Assembly (NCBI GenBank): GCA_036365145.1
Contig: JAEOAD010001365.1
Coordinates: forward strand, 1,572,501 to 1,636,500
Direction of reading: 5' to 3'
From: Orientallactaga sibirica
Lineage: Eukaryota; Chordata; Mammalia; Rodentia; Dipodidae
DNA length: 64,000 bases
Below, in pieces: positions 1 to 10,917 of the stretch. The position numbers and the translations under genes were made by a program. The number at the start of each line of letters is the position of its first letter. Within the stretch, counting starts at the first letter, position 1. The notes beneath the pieces were generated by a model. The model ran no database searches and was not told the DNA's origin. It saw only the letters and a program-made list of their open reading frames with translations.

Positions 1-240
1 CCATGTGCCTCCTGGGGCCAGGGCAGTTGTGACACAGAGTTTGGAATCACCTAGGAGACACACCTCTCTGAGCATGACCGTGAGGTGTTTCCAGCGAGCT
101 TTAATGGAGGAGGGCCAACATTCAACCATCTCTGCTTCCTGACTTTGCATAGCAGATGACCAGCATCTTACTGCCTTAACTCCCCACCATGGTGGGCTGT
201 ATCCTTAAAATGGCCAGCCAAAATAAACTCCCTTCATTTT

Positions 241-402
241 TTTTTTTTTTTTTTTTTGGTTTTTCGAGGTAGGGTTTCACTCTGGTCCAGGCTGACCTGG
301 AATTAACTATGTAGTCTCAGGGTGGCCTTGAACTCTCAGCGATCCTCCTACCTCTGCCTCCCGAGTGCTGGGATTAAAGGCGTGCGCCACCACGCCCAGC
401 TT
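241..402 (-). mobile_element. B1 SINE with target duplication
   Basis: Full antisense B1 starting with its poly(T). Flanks share TCCCTTCATTTTT, a clear target-site duplication inside the older LTR. Confidence 0.9.
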
Positions 403-425
403 CCCTTCATTTTTTAACAAGTTTT

Positions 426-565
426 TCTTTTTTAAAGGCAGAGTCTCATTTTAGCCCAGGCCGCCTTTGAACTCACTCTGTAGCCCAGGTTGGCCTCACA
501 TTGATCCTCTTACCTCAGCCTCCCAAGTGCTAGGACGAGAGACATGTGCCACCATGACTGGCTAA
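426..565 (-). mobile_element. Diverged B1 SINE
   Basis: Antisense body with 'cagcctcccaagtgctagg' and 'tgccaccatgactggc'; more diverged than the preceding copy. Confidence 0.7.
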
Positions 566-780
566 GCCCTTTCTTCTTTAAGCTGCTTTTGTCAGGCATT
601 TTGTCACAGCAACAAAAAAAGTAACTGATACAAGGTGAGTCCCTTCTGACGGGGTCCTGGGAAGGTAGCAGGACAGGCCAGGCCATGGCCAGAGGATGTG
701 GACGAGAGGTGAAGAATGGAGGGGGTAGGGAAGAAAGAAGACGGGGAGTCTGTAAGATTACTTGTAAAAATCATCCAAGA

Positions 781-944
781 GCCGGGCGTGGTGGCACACA
801 CCTTTAATCCCAGCACTCGGGAGGCCGAGGTAGGAGGATCGCTGAGAGTTCGAGGCCACCCTGAGACTACATAGTTAATTCCAGGTCAGCCTGGACCAGA
901 GTGAGACCCTACCTTGCAAAACCAAAAAAAAAAAAAAAAAAAAA
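781..944 (+). mobile_element. B1 SINE
   Basis: Starts GCCGGGCGTGGTGGCAC and ends in a 22-base A run. AAAATCATCCAA flanks both sides. Confidence 0.92.
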
Positions 945-959
945 TCATCCAAAAGAGAA

Positions 960-1080
960 ACCAGCTGTGCATGGTGGCACTGTAATTCCAGCCCTTAAGA
1001 GGCTGAGGCAAGAGAGCTCAAGTTCAAGGCCAGCCTCGGCTACGTCGTGAGACCTTGTCTCAAACTTAACAGAGGAGGCA
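960..1080 (+). mobile_element. Diverged B1 SINE
   Basis: Body without the lineage-specific middle block; ends 'gagaccttgtctcaaac'. Confidence 0.6.
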
Positions 1081-1102
1081 GAGTAATGATAAAAATAGAA
1101 AG

Positions 1103-1258
1103 GGCTGGGAGTGGTGGCGCACGCCTTTAATCCCAGCACTCAGTAGTCAGAGGCAGGAGGATCGCTGTGAGTTCAAGGACACTCTGAAACTACATAGTGA
1201 ATTCCAGGTCAGCCTGGGCTAGAGTGAGACCCTACCTCGAAAAACAAAACAAAACAAA
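1103..1258 (+). mobile_element. B1 SINE
   Basis: GGCTGGGAGTGGTGGCGCA to an AACAAAACAAAAC tail. Confidence 0.9.
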
Positions 1259-1739
1259 AGTAGAAAAGTTCTTAGAAGACACATCAGGCCACAGATTCTG
1301 AGAAAGACGAGAAACAGAAGTGGAAAGCAGCAGTCCTGGGAGTGGAACAGAGAGAAGGAAATAGTGAGATAACGCTCAACTTTTGACCTTTTTTTCTGAC
1401 AACACAATTCCTTTGGTTTAAAAAAAAATGCAAAGCACTGAGGAGGCGTAGGTAGTTGTGGTCTCTTCAGAGGCTTGTGACAACCCTGCAGGCTCCCTTT
1501 GAGGCGGGTTCTGCCAATCATCCCTACGGAGCTCTGCATTACCACAGTGTGGGCTTTTGGGGGGATGGAGGCTGGGGTTAGTCTCCAAGCAGAACGGGAT
1601 GGAGGGAACGGAAGCCGGTGATGTCTGCACAGAGTCTGCACTGTGGAAGGATGGAGCTAGGGAGAGAAAACACTGTGAGAGGAAATGGGCTACTGCAATA
1701 TTTTGGGAAGTGACTGGTTTTTGCTGTTTTTAAGAAAGT

Positions 1740-1797
1740 TGTGTTAATTACTTCTGTATCACTGTGACCAAAATACCTGACAGAAACAGCTTAAAGG
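1740..1797 (-). mobile_element. 3' end of an antisense MaLR-type LTR
   Basis: 'gtgaccaaaatacctgac' is the reverse complement of the common LTR 3' end; truncated by the adjacent SINE. Confidence 0.45.
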
Positions 1798-2020
1798 GGG
1801 CTGGAGGGATGGCTTAGTGGTTAAATGCTTGCTTGTGAAACCTAAGGATCCTGGTTCAAGGCTCAATTCCCCAGTACCCATGTAAGCCAGATGCACAAGG
1901 TGGCACATGGATCTGGAGTTCATTTGCAGTGGCTGGAGGCCCTGGTATACCCATTCTCTCTCTCTCTGCCTCTTTCACTCTCTGTCTATTGCTCTCAAAT
2001 AAATAAACAAAAATTAAAAC
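1798..2020 (+). mobile_element. tRNA-derived B2-like SINE
   Basis: CTGGAGGGATGGCTTAG (A box), 'ggttcaag' B box, CT-rich tract and an AATAAATAAA tail. Confidence 0.9.
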
Positions 2021-2660
2021 ATTCATGGAAACGTTCAAAGGATTCAGAGATTTCTGCCCATCATGGTGGGGTGGGCATGGTACAGCTGCTGTTTGTGGCG
2101 GCAGAAGAGTAAGGCATACTGTTGACACATGGAGAACAGGAAGCAGAGAGCAGGTGTGAACTGGAGCCAGGTATAACCTTCACAGGCCCGCTCTTAGAGA
2201 CCCACCTTCTCCAGGCAGACCTCCCCTCATCAAGGCTCCACAGTATGTCATCAGCCACCAGGGAATAGAGGCTCAGAGAACAAGCCTGCTTTTGCTTGAA
2301 ATGATTAAAGGGGGGGTGACAAACAAATCACATCCTTTCTTGCAGATCCTGAAGCCCCAGGGGTCAAGTGATGATGGACACTGACTATGACAGTCTTAAG
2401 TGTACTGGTGACACATGACCCATGTTGTCTAGCAACAAGTGGTGGAAGAGTCTGTGCTAGGGTGGTCTCTGGGAAAGATTTCCCTCCATCTTATAAAAGA
2501 GAGACATCTTTGAGGGCTACTCTCTGCTTTACCAGTTCAGAGCTTCTATCTAAGAACGTGACACTTGAAGCTCAAGTGGACGCACTGGGGCCATGAGGCT
2601 GCATGCTTCAGGAAGAAAGCTAAGGGCTAGGGGAAGGGTTTTAATAAGAAATAAAGCAGA
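2021..2660. other. Unassigned sequence
   Basis: No gene, SINE or LTR is recognised. Short open frames here lack any family resemblance. Confidence 0.4.
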
Positions 2661-3125
2661 GCTGGAGTGATGGCTCAGTGGTCAAAGGAGCTTGCTTGCA
2701 AAGCCTCACAGCCTGGGTTTGATTCCCTAATGCCCACGTAAAGTCAGATGCATGAGGTGGTGCCTATGCCTGGAATTCACCTGCAGCAGCAAGAGGCCCT
2801 AATGTGCCCATGCACACTCTCTCTCTTTCTCTCTCAAGTAAATAAATAAATTTTTTTAAAAATTTTTTTATTATTTTATTTATTTTTGGAGAGAGACAGA
2901 GAGAGACAGGGAGACAGATAGAGATGGGCGCGCCAGCAGTCTTTCAGCTGCTGTGAACGAAATCCAGGTGTGTGCACCCCTTGTGTTCAAGTGCGGCATT
3001 GTGCCCTTGCATCACCACATCTGGCTAAACGTGGGACCTGGAGATTGGAACCGGGTTCTTAGGCTTAGCAGGCAGGCGCCTTAACCGCTAAGCCATCTCT
3101 CCAGCCCAATAAATAAATATTTTTA
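2661..3125 (+). mobile_element. B2-like SINE interrupted by a second SINE
   Basis: Its 'aataaataaat' tail is split by an antisense copy and resumes afterwards, showing the order of insertion. Confidence 0.8.
2864..3107 (-). mobile_element. B2-like SINE (nested)
   Basis: Antisense copy ending TAAGCCATCTCTCCAGCCC. It has an extended middle ('gtgttcaagtgcggcattg') that marks a longer subfamily. Confidence 0.9.
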
Positions 3126-3132
3126 AATCAAG

Positions 3133-3338
3133 AGGCTGGAGAGATGACACAGTGGTTAAGACACTTGCCTGTGAAGCCTAAGGACCCAGGTTCAATTCCC
3201 CAGTATCCACATAAGCCAGATGCACAAGGTGGTGTATGCATCTGGAGTTTGTTTGCAGTGGCTACAGGCCCTGGTGCACCCATTCTTTCTCTGCCTCTCT
3301 CTCTCTCAATAAATAAAATAAAATAAATATTTAAAATA
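3133..3338 (+). mobile_element. B2-like SINE
   Basis: A-box start, 'gtttgcagtggctacagg' and an AT-rich tail. Confidence 0.9.
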
Positions 3339-3350
3339 AAAGTCAAAATA

Positions 3351-3568
3351 GGGCTGAAGAGATGGCTTGGCGGTTAAGGTGCCTGCCTGCAAAGCCTAAG
3401 AATGCCCGTTGGATTCTCCAGGTCCCACGTGTAGCCAGACGCAAAGCAACACAAGCACAAAGCACACAAGGGGGCGTAGGCGTCTGGAGTTCATTCATGG
3501 GGGCTGAGAGGCCCTGGCATGCCCATCCTCTATCTGTCTCTCTCTTTCTCTCAAATTAAAAAAAAATC
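3351..3568 (+). mobile_element. B2-like SINE, longer subfamily
   Basis: Has the inserted 'caaagcacacaagggggcg' segment. Confidence 0.85.
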
Positions 3569-3735
3569 AAAATAGCTTGGGCTCTGGATTCTCTTGACGA
3601 CCCTTCAAAGTCACTGTTAATAAAGAAATGGCCCCCTTGCTACTGGCCAGATCGTCTCGAACCCGCAGCCCAACATATCTTTGCTCAGCTCATATCATAT
3701 CTTCCAATCAGATCTTATCACTAGCTTTCACTGTA

Positions 3736-3738
<3 letters not shown>

Positions 3739-3768
<30 letters not shown>

Positions 3769-3862
3769 GTTTTTGAGGTAGGGTCTCACTCTAGCTCAGG
3801 AATTCACTCTAGTCTCAGGGTGGCCCAACTCAGTGATCCTTATCACTCCCAAGTGCTGGGAT
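3739..3862 (-). mobile_element. B1 SINE with internal gaps
   Basis: About 27 T's, then the antisense body with several short pieces missing around the middle. Confidence 0.75.
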
Positions 3863-3979
3863 TCTTCTTTCTACACTGTGAAGTACTTTTTGATCCTAGA
3901 ATTTTTAAATTCGGCTTTTTAAATAATAGCTTTGTAGGAGTGGAGTAATTTCAGGGTTTGCCTCACCTGGAATGGCAGA

Positions 3980-4112
3980 ATTTAGGTTTGCAATGGCTAG
4001 AGGCCTCGGCGCACCCATTCTCTTTCTCTATCTGCCCTCTCTCTCTCTCTCTCTCTATAAATAAAATATATTTAAAATATTTAATAAAAATTTTAATAAA
4101 ATAATTAAAATG
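3980..4112 (+). mobile_element. 5'-truncated B2-like SINE
   Basis: Begins at 'gtttgcaatggctagagg', followed by the CT tract and an AT-rich tail. Confidence 0.75.
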
Positions 4113-4530
4113 ACTTAGGTTTTTGTGTATTTGTCTACTGTTACTCTTGCCCCTAGACCAGGACACCGTGACAATAACCAAGACAGGTGTCTTGATGACA
4201 CCAGAAAGCCACATGGAGCAACCAACCTGGACATCGAAGCTTTGCTCCTTTGTGGTCACAGGATGCCAAAATCCACTAGCCAGCTTTCTCAGAGCGCACC
4301 CCGTTGTTAAGTGGGGCCGAGAGGGGCTGACTTTTCAGTCGTTCTTACCAGTCTTCGCCCACCCTGCAGCCCTGTGTCCCTCTCCCCGTGGACAGCTCTG
4401 GAGAGCACAAGACCTGTGGTGAGAGGAGCGTCCACTTCCCTCGGCTGCCCTGTCCCCATCCCAGAGTCTTTCTTCTGGACTCGGGCTCCTCAGGCTAGCC
4501 CTAGCCTCCTTAGTGTGCGTGCGTATGTGT
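4113..4530. other. Unassigned sequence
   Basis: Nothing recognised. It shares short phrases with 4800-4870 ('gtgtctactgtgactcttgc'), suggesting an old local duplication. Confidence 0.3.
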
Positions 4531-4642
4531 CTGTCTTGAGACGCGGTCTCACAACATAGCCCAGATTAGCCTGGAATTCAGGATCCTCCTGTTTCAGCCT
4601 CCTGACGGTCAGGATCACAGGTGTGTTACCACCATGGCCAAG
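4531..4642 (-). mobile_element. Diverged B1 SINE
   Basis: 'agcctggaattcaggatcctcc' -like antisense body ending at 'caccatggcc'. Confidence 0.65.
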
Positions 4643-4958
4643 CTTTTTTTCAATCCCATAGTAACTGTACAAAACAGTTGGTTGCATGATGACGTTTTCA
4701 TGCTCCTCTGCGCCAGGTCTGGCTGCTTTGCCTCCTGCTTTCATCTTTTGTCTCCCCTAGGGCTCAAGTGCCCTCTCCTTCTACATGACCAGACCCTGTG
4801 CTGCGACAATGACTTACATATGCGCATGTGTATGTGTCTACTGTGACTCTTGCCTGGAGACCAGGATGCCCATGACAGCAAATGACAGCTCTGTTTATCA
4901 CTGTGGTCGTCCCTTGGTACCCAAGGGGGGTTGGTGCCAGGACCCTCCTTGTTTTTTT

Positions 4959-4982
4959 CTTTGTCTCATTATTGAGACAAAG
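4959..4982. repeat. Perfect 10-bp inverted repeat, 4-base loop
   Basis: CTTTGTCTCA and TGAGACAAAG face each other across TTAT, at the edge of an old antisense B1 fragment. Confidence 0.8.
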
Positions 4983-5239
4983 CCTCACTAGGTAGCCTAG
5001 TCTGTCCTTGCACCCCTGATCATTCTGGTAGCATGCCTGGATACCTCAGATGTTCCATCCCTCATGTGAAACTGCACAGTGTTTGCAACCGTATCTAGGT
5101 CACTTATAGGGCTGAATATAATGCAGGTGCTGTGTAAATAATTGTTCTGGTGTATTGCTGTAATAACAAGAGAAATGTCTGCACATGTTCAGTGCTGATA
5201 GACGTTTCTCTTCAAATGTTTGTGGTCTGCAGCCGGCGG

Positions 5240-5578
5240 AGCTCATGGACCTGGAGCCCACGGGAGCAGAGAACAACTGTACGTCCATGAGTGTGGGGTG
5301 AGCCCTGAGAACTGGACCTGGAGCCCACTGGGGCAGAGACCACCTGTGCACCCGTGAGTGTGGGGTGAGCCCTGAGAACTGGACCTGGAGCCCACAGGGG
5401 CAGAGACCACCTGTGCACCCGTGAGTGTGGGGTGAGCCCTGAGAACTGGGCCTGGAGCCCACAGGGGCAGAGACCACCTGTGCACCCGTGAGTGTGGGGT
5501 GAGCCCTGAGAACTGGGCCTGGAGCCCACAGGGGCAGAGACCACCTGTGCACCCGTGAGTGTGGGGTGAGCCCTGAAA
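5240..5578. repeat. 67-bp minisatellite, about 5 copies
   Basis: AGCCCTGAG recurs at 5301, 5368, 5435, 5502 and 5569, exactly 67 bases apart. Since 67 is not a multiple of 3, the frame shifts each unit; open frames on the minus strand are repeat by-products. Confidence 0.92.
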
Positions 5579-6262
5579 ACTGGTGTTTGATGATTGGATT
5601 CAGAAAACTCTCTCTGATTTTCCACGATTCTAAGTAATGCTGTGAGGAACTTCCTTTTCAATCATGAGTACACTTCTGCATCTCCTAAAAATGGTACTGC
5701 AAAAAAAAAAAAAAAAAAAAAGGTACTGCCGAGTTCCGCGCTGTCCACCCACACATAACTGACGTTTGATGTGCCTTCGTCTTCTGTGGCTGGATCGGCC
5801 CCTCCTCCCACAGTGTACAGAAGGTCCTATAACCCTACCACCAAGAGAAAATGTTGTATGTTAAGTTTTTAAAAATGATATTTGAGATTTAGTAACTTGG
5901 TCAGGATTCTACACTGAATCAGGAGCCAACACGCGTACATTTGCAGTTAGAGTCTAAAGGTGAGTCTGCAGGCAAATTAGGCACAGCCAGGCTTGTGGAG
6001 CTTGAATGTGCTCTGCTGGGGGTGGGGGGAGATGGTCAGCCTTTTTTTTTTTTTTAAATTTAGGTCTTCAACTGTTTGGATGTGGCCTCCCTTCACTATG
6101 GAGATCACCCACTTCACTTGAGTCTGCATGCTGGAATGCCAGTCTCATCCTAAAGCACCTTTCCAGAAACATCCAGAATGTTTGACCAAATTGTGGCCAA
6201 GCCAAGCTGGCCCATAAAATCACACATATTATTTTAATTATAATCTCCATCATGAAAGGTGA
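5579..6262. other. Unassigned sequence
   Basis: Contains a 20-base A run at 5701-5720. No gene or clear element is seen. Confidence 0.35.
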
Positions 6263-6265
6263 AGT

Positions 6266-6417
6266 AGGGGGTGTGGTGGCACACACCTTTATTCCTAGCA
6301 CTCAGAAGGCTGAGTTAGAAGGATCACCATGAGTCTAAGGCCAGCCTGGACTACAAAGTGAGTTCCAGGTCAGCCTGGGCTAGAGTGAGAGCCTGTCTCA
6401 AAAAAAAAAAAAAAAAT
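6266..6417 (+). mobile_element. B1 SINE
   Basis: 'gtgtggtggcacacaccttt' through a 16-base A run. Confidence 0.88.
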
Positions 6418-6425
6418 TAGGGGCA

Positions 6426-6573
6426 AACTGGGCGTGGTGGTGCACGCTTTTAATCCCAGCACTCAGGAGGCAGAGGTAGGAGGATCACCATGAATTCAAG
6501 TCCAGCCTGAGACTACATAGTGAATTCCAGGTCAGCCTGGGCTAGAGTGAGACCCTACCTCAAAAAAAAAAAA
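6426..6573 (+). mobile_element. B1 SINE
   Basis: ACTGGGCGTGGTGGTGCAC to an A tail; adjacent to the preceding copy. Confidence 0.9.
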
Positions 6574-6575
6574 TA

Positions 6576-6788
6576 GGGGCTTGAGAGATGGCATAGCAGT
6601 TAAGGTGCTTGTCTATAAAGCCCAAATACCCAGGTTTGATTTCCCAGTACTCATGTAAGCAGAATGCACAAGGTGGTGCATGCATCTAGAGTTGATTTGC
6701 AGTGGCTAGAGGCCTTGGCATGCCCATTCTCTCCATCTGCTTCTCTGTCTCTCAAATAAATAATTAAATAATTTTCAAAAAGAAATAA
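6576..6788 (+). mobile_element. B2-like SINE
   Basis: 'gcttgagagatggcatag' start; AT-rich tail. Confidence 0.88.
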
Positions 6789-6792
6789 AATA

Positions 6793-6946
6793 GTTTAGCC
6801 AAGCAGAGTAGCCTACACCTTTAAGCCTGCACTTTGGAGAAGGGGGCTGAGATAGAAGGACCACCTTGAGTTTAAGGGCAGCTTGAGCTACAGAGTGAAT
6901 TCCCGGTTAGCCTGGGCTACAGTGAGAACCTGCTTCAAAAAATAAG
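6793..6946 (+). mobile_element. Diverged B1 SINE
   Basis: 'gccaagcagagtagcctac' start and a recognisable 'gaattcccggttagcctgg'. Confidence 0.75.
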
Positions 6947-6947
6947 G

Positions 6948-7285
6948 ACAGTCACACCCTACTAGGCTCAGGGACCATTGCGGAAGAGGGGGCGGATAGA
7001 ATGGAAGAGCCAAAGGAAGGGTATAACCTCTTACAATGCAACTGTCCAGACAGAAACTGGCCTCGATATCCATGACCTTGCAGTGCCTAGCAATACCTTT
7101 GCAAAACCCTCAAAATAGAAGAAAAAGATGATGACATCAAATTAAAAGAGAGACTAATGGAGAGAGGGAGGGGATATGATGGAGACTTGAGTTCTAAAGG
7201 GGAATGGGGAAGGGAAGGGAAATATCACGTGGGTTTTTTCTTTGTATGTGAGTATAAAAGTCAATAAAAAACAAAAAAAAAAAAG
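6948..7285 (+). mobile_element. LINE-1 3' end (3'UTR and poly(A) tail)
   Basis: 5'-truncated fragment with 'ggctcagggaccattgcgg', 'aagatgatgacatcaaatt' and the G-rich 'gagggaggggatatgatgg'. It ends in AATAAA and an A tail. The same sequence occurs in antisense at 20288-20799. Confidence 0.8.
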
Positions 7286-7288
7286 GAC

Positions 7289-7461
7289 AGGTGCTGGAGA
7301 GATGGCTTAGTGGTTAAGGCACTTGCCTGTGAGGCCTAAAGACCCATGTTCAACTCCCCAGATCCCACATAAGCCACACGCACAAGACGATGCATGCATC
7401 TGGAGTTTGATTACAGTGGCTGGAGGCCCTGCTATGCCAATTCTCTCCCTCTCTCTCTCTC

Positions 7462-7525
<64 letters not shown>

Positions 7526-7612
7526 CATATCTTTCTCTCTCTTGCTGTTGCTTTCACATTCTCCTCGCTCTCATAAAAAAGGCCAGTCTATTGGGTTTGC
7601 CAAAAAAAAACA
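7289..7612 (+). mobile_element. B2-like SINE with extended 3' tail
   Basis: The body is followed by a (TA)n run and then 'aaaaaggccagtctattgg' before the A tail, an extension shared with the copy at 27511. Confidence 0.85.
7464..7521. repeat. (TA)n microsatellite
   Basis: About 28 TA dinucleotides inside the SINE 3' region. Confidence 0.97.
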
Positions 7613-7625
7613 TAAGGACAGTTTA

Positions 7626-7783
7626 AGCTGAGCATGGTGGAGCATGCCTTTAATCCCAGCACTTGGGAGGCTGAGGTAAGAGGATCACTGAGTTCATTTG
7701 AAGCCACCCTGAGACTACATAGTGAATTCCAGGTCAGCCTCCAGAGAGAGAGAGACCCTACCTTGAAAAACAAAACAAAAAGG
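7626..7783 (+). mobile_element. B1 SINE
   Basis: GCTGAGCATGGTGGAGCAT start; middle slightly rearranged. Confidence 0.85.
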
Positions 7784-7792
7784 TGAGGTTTA

Positions 7793-7872
7793 GGTCCAGA
7801 GTTTGAGCTTAATGGTAAAATGCTTGCCTTGCATGCACAAGGCCTGGGTTTGATCTGCAGCACTAAAAAAAA
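7793..7872 (+). mobile_element. ID-type SINE
   Basis: tRNA-like body with 'aatgcttgccttgcatgc' and B box 'gggtttgatctgcagcac', then an A tail. Confidence 0.7.
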
Positions 7873-8087
7873 ATGCTTGTTAAGGTAGAAAGTATTTGCA
7901 TAATGTATGTCAGTCATTTGTATTTCTTCCTACAATTGCCTCTTTCTTATTTGACTTGCAAGGAGTTGTTGAACGTGTGTGTGGAAAGGTAGAGGCCTCT
8001 GTGCTTTGTTCAAGAGCTTCCTTGGCAAAGTGGCAGTGTGCTTTCCTTATGTGCTCACAGCCCTGGGTCCAGTCCCTGTCACCACAC

Positions 8088-8218
8088 AGACCAAGCACGG
8101 TGGCTCACTCCTGTGATCCCAGCACCTGATGCGGAGGCATGAGGATCAAGTCCTCATCATGCACAAGATCTTGGCTCAATCCCTAGCCTTGCAAGGAACA
8201 CACACACACACACACACA
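8088..8218 (+). mobile_element. Diverged B1 fragment with (CA)n
   Basis: 'caagcacggtggctcactcc' start; ends in a short CA run. Confidence 0.55.
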
Positions 8219-8246
8219 AAAGCAATTGGCAAAAAACTTCATGAGA

Positions 8247-8396
8247 GCCGGGCGTGATGGCACACGCCTTTAATCCCAGCACTCGGGAGGCAGAGGTAGG
8301 AGGATCGTCATGACTTGGAGGCCACCCTGAGACTACAAAGTGAATTCCAGGTCAGCCTGGACTAGAGTGAAACCCTACCTTGAAAAACAAAAAAAG
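8247..8396 (+). mobile_element. B1 SINE
   Basis: GCCGGGCGTGATGGCACAC to AAAAACAAAAAAAG. Confidence 0.92.
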
Positions 8397-8612
8397 GGGG
8401 CTGGAGAGATGGCTTAGCATTTAAGGCAAATGCCTGTGAAGCCAAAGGACCCAGGTTTGATTCCCCAGGACCCACGTAAGCCAGATGCACAAGGGGCACA
8501 TGCGACTGGAGTTCATTTCCAGTGGCTAGAGGCCCTGGAATGCCCATTCTCTGTCTGTCTCTCTTATTTCTCTCTCTGCTTGCAAATAAATAAATGAATA
8601 AAAACTTAAAAA
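8397..8612 (+). mobile_element. B2-like SINE
   Basis: GGGCTGGAGAGATGGCTTAG start and an AATAAATAAATG tail. Confidence 0.92.
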
Positions 8613-9190
8613 GAGTGTGTGCTCTAAGACAAGTGAGGGCTCCACAGAATTTGCCTCCTGGGCATTCAGCATCTCTCAGCATCTAGTGCAGCTCCTGGCA
8701 GGCTGGAGCGACCATTCTGCTAGTACGGGGAGGGGAGCACCTCTGCCCAGGATGGATCCTAGGGGCAGAGCATCCTGAATCAAAGTCCTGGGGCAGCCTG
8801 CGGGCATGTGGCCCAGGTCTCATAGTCACTTCTCTGCAGTGATCAGTCACCCAATGAACTGAACGTGATCACAGACAGAACCCAGCTTGAAGCCTATGGC
8901 CCGCTTCCAACTCTGTGCTGCCAAAAAACAAAGCAGGCAAAATTCTAAAACTATAATGCAAGCAATGCAATGCCTTGCTTGCTCGTGCTGAGGACGCCAG
9001 CAGCACCATGACAGAAACGTGTTAATGATCGTGTGGTTTTGATAATTTCATTTTGCCATTTTCACAGACTGAGAACTGAAAAACTGGAAGTGGTCTGTGC
9101 TGTCCTAACCTCTGAAAGACTCTGTTGGGGACAGCAGTCATTTCTCTACTGCCCAGTATAGTCAAGGTTTAAAAATTATGTGTCTATACA
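8613..9190. other. Unassigned sequence
   Basis: No interspersed repeat or gene is recognised. Confidence 0.4.
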
Positions 9191-9194
9191 AGCC

Positions 9195-9366
9195 TCCTAA
9201 AATACTTTTTACTTATTTCTGAGAGCAGGAAAGAAAAAGTATGGGCATGCCAGGAGGCCTCCAGAACTCCAAACGCAAGCACCACTTTGTGCGTCTGGCT
9301 TTATGTGGGTGCTGGGATCGAACCCAGGCCATCAGGCTTTGCAAGCAAGTGCCTTAAAACCCAGCC
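9195..9366 (-). mobile_element. B2-like SINE
   Basis: Antisense body with 'tgtgcgtctggctttatg' and 'gcaagcaagtgccttaa'. Confidence 0.8.
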
Positions 9367-9436
9367 CTCTTAGTTTTGTTTTTGTGAGACAGTGTTTCAA
9401 GTAGCCAAAGTTCGCCTTGACTTCACTGTGTAGCAT

Positions 9437-9540
9437 AGGCCCCTTGTGCATCTGGCTTATGTGGGTCTTGGAGAATTGAACTGGGATCCTTTGGCTTCAC
9501 AGGCAAACGCCTAAACCATTAAGCCATTTCTCCAGTCCCT
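9437..9540 (-). mobile_element. B2-like SINE fragment
   Basis: Only the 5' half of the element is present, antisense, ending TAAGCCATTTCTCCAGTCC. A short antisense B1 scrap precedes it. Confidence 0.8.
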
Positions 9541-9544
9541 CTGT

Positions 9545-9692
9545 TTTGTTTTTGATTCTTTTGAGACAGGATCTCATGTACCCGAAGCTGGACCTTAAAC
9601 TCACTATGTGGCCGAGCATGACCTTGAATTCCTGACCCCTCTGACTCTACCTCCTGAGTGCAGGATGACAAAAATGTGACACCATGGTGAAC
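9545..9692 (-). mobile_element. Diverged B1 SINE
   Basis: 'gagacaggatctcatgtac' to 'tgtgacaccatggtgaac'. Confidence 0.6.
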
Positions 9693-9714
9693 GTCTACAT
9701 AACATTTATGGTTT

Positions 9715-10600
9715 TCTTTACTGTGTGTGTGATGAGCTGCTTGTGACACGCGCGTGTATGTGTGCAGATGTGTGGTTTTCTTTATTGTGTGTGTGATGAG
9801 CTGCTTGTGCAGATGTGCAGATGGTTTTCTTTATTTTTGTGATTTGTGTGATGAGTGTGATGTGTGACACGTTTCTTTTTTGTGTGTGTGATGAGCTGTG
9901 TGACACGTGTATGTGTGCAGATGTGTGGTTTTTTTATTTTATTGATGTGTGATGAGCAGATGTGTGGTTTTTTTATGTGTGTGTGTGACAGCGTGCAGAT
10001 GTGTGCAGATGTGTGCTTTGTTGTGTGTGTGATGCCAGCTGCTTGCACGTGTATGTGTGCAGATGTGTGGTTTTCTTTATTTGTGTGATGAGCTGTGTGT
10101 GACACGCGTGTATGTGTGCAGATGTGTGGTTTTCTTTATTGTGTGTGTGATGAGCTGCTGTGTGACACGCGCACGTGTATGTGTGCAGATGTGTGGTTTT
10201 CTTTATTGTGTGTGTGATGAGCTGCGTGTGACACACGCGCACGTGTATGTGTGCAGATGTGTGGTTTTCTTTATTGTGTGTGTGGTTTTGCAGATGTGTG
10301 GTTTCTTTATTGTGTGTGTGATTATTGTGTGTGTTTTCTTTTGTGTGTGATGAGCTGCGTGTGACACGCGCACGTGTATGTGTGCAGATGTGTGGTTTTC
10401 TTTATTTGTGTGACAGCGTGTGACACGCGTATGTGCGTGTATGTGTGCAGATGTGTGGTTTTCTTTACTGTGTGTGTGATGAGTTGGTGTGACTTTATTG
10501 TGTGTTGTGTATGTGTGCAGATGTGTGGTTTTCTTTACTGTGTGTGTGATGAGTTGCGTGTGACATGTGCACGTGTATATGTGCAGATGTGTGGCTGGAG
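9715..10600. repeat. TG-rich minisatellite, period near 66
   Basis: About a dozen irregular copies of a unit with CAGATGTGTGGTTTTCTTT, a (GT)n run, GATGAGCTGC and GACACGCGCACGTGTATG. Many copies lack internal pieces. Confidence 0.88.
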
Positions 10601-10799
10601 AGCGTCTCCCTACATGTGGAGCTGATGTCTCTCCGTCAATGAGCCCCATTTTCACGGCCCCTGTGGCCTTTCTTCTCAGACTCAGGCAGTCTCTCTCTCT
10701 GTTTCCAAATTAATAAAGAAAAAAGATTTAAGGATAAAAATTCGATTCCCAGGAGCCAGATTCCCAAACATGTGTATGTGTGTTTCATTGGCTGGATAA

Positions 10800-10905
10800 T
10801 CTTTAAAACATCCCAGGTCCCACATAAGCCATCTGCACAAAGAGGCCTGGTGCACCCATTCTCTCTCTCTCCCTCTCTTAATAAATAAACAAAAATATAA
10901 AACCC
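10800..10905 (+). mobile_element. B2-like SINE remnant
   Basis: 'aggtcccacataagccat' and 'tggtgcacccattctctc' with large pieces missing. Confidence 0.6.
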
Positions 10906-10917
10906 TAGCTCACTTTG

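Larger units (their letters stand above)
1..633 (+). mobile_element. Old MaLR-type LTR, split by two SINEs
   Basis: Opens with an 'aatcacctaggagacacacctct' -like stretch and ends with AGCCAAAATAAACTC... TTTTGTCACAGCAAC...GTAACTGATAC. That 3' end follows the pattern of mammalian MaLR LTRs. Two antisense SINEs separate the poly(A)-signal region from the end. Confidence 0.5.

Noticed and set aside
1219..1641. 140-codon minus-strand frame near the window start
   Set aside because: It ends inside a B1 and is cysteine/phenylalanine-rich by composition; no family.
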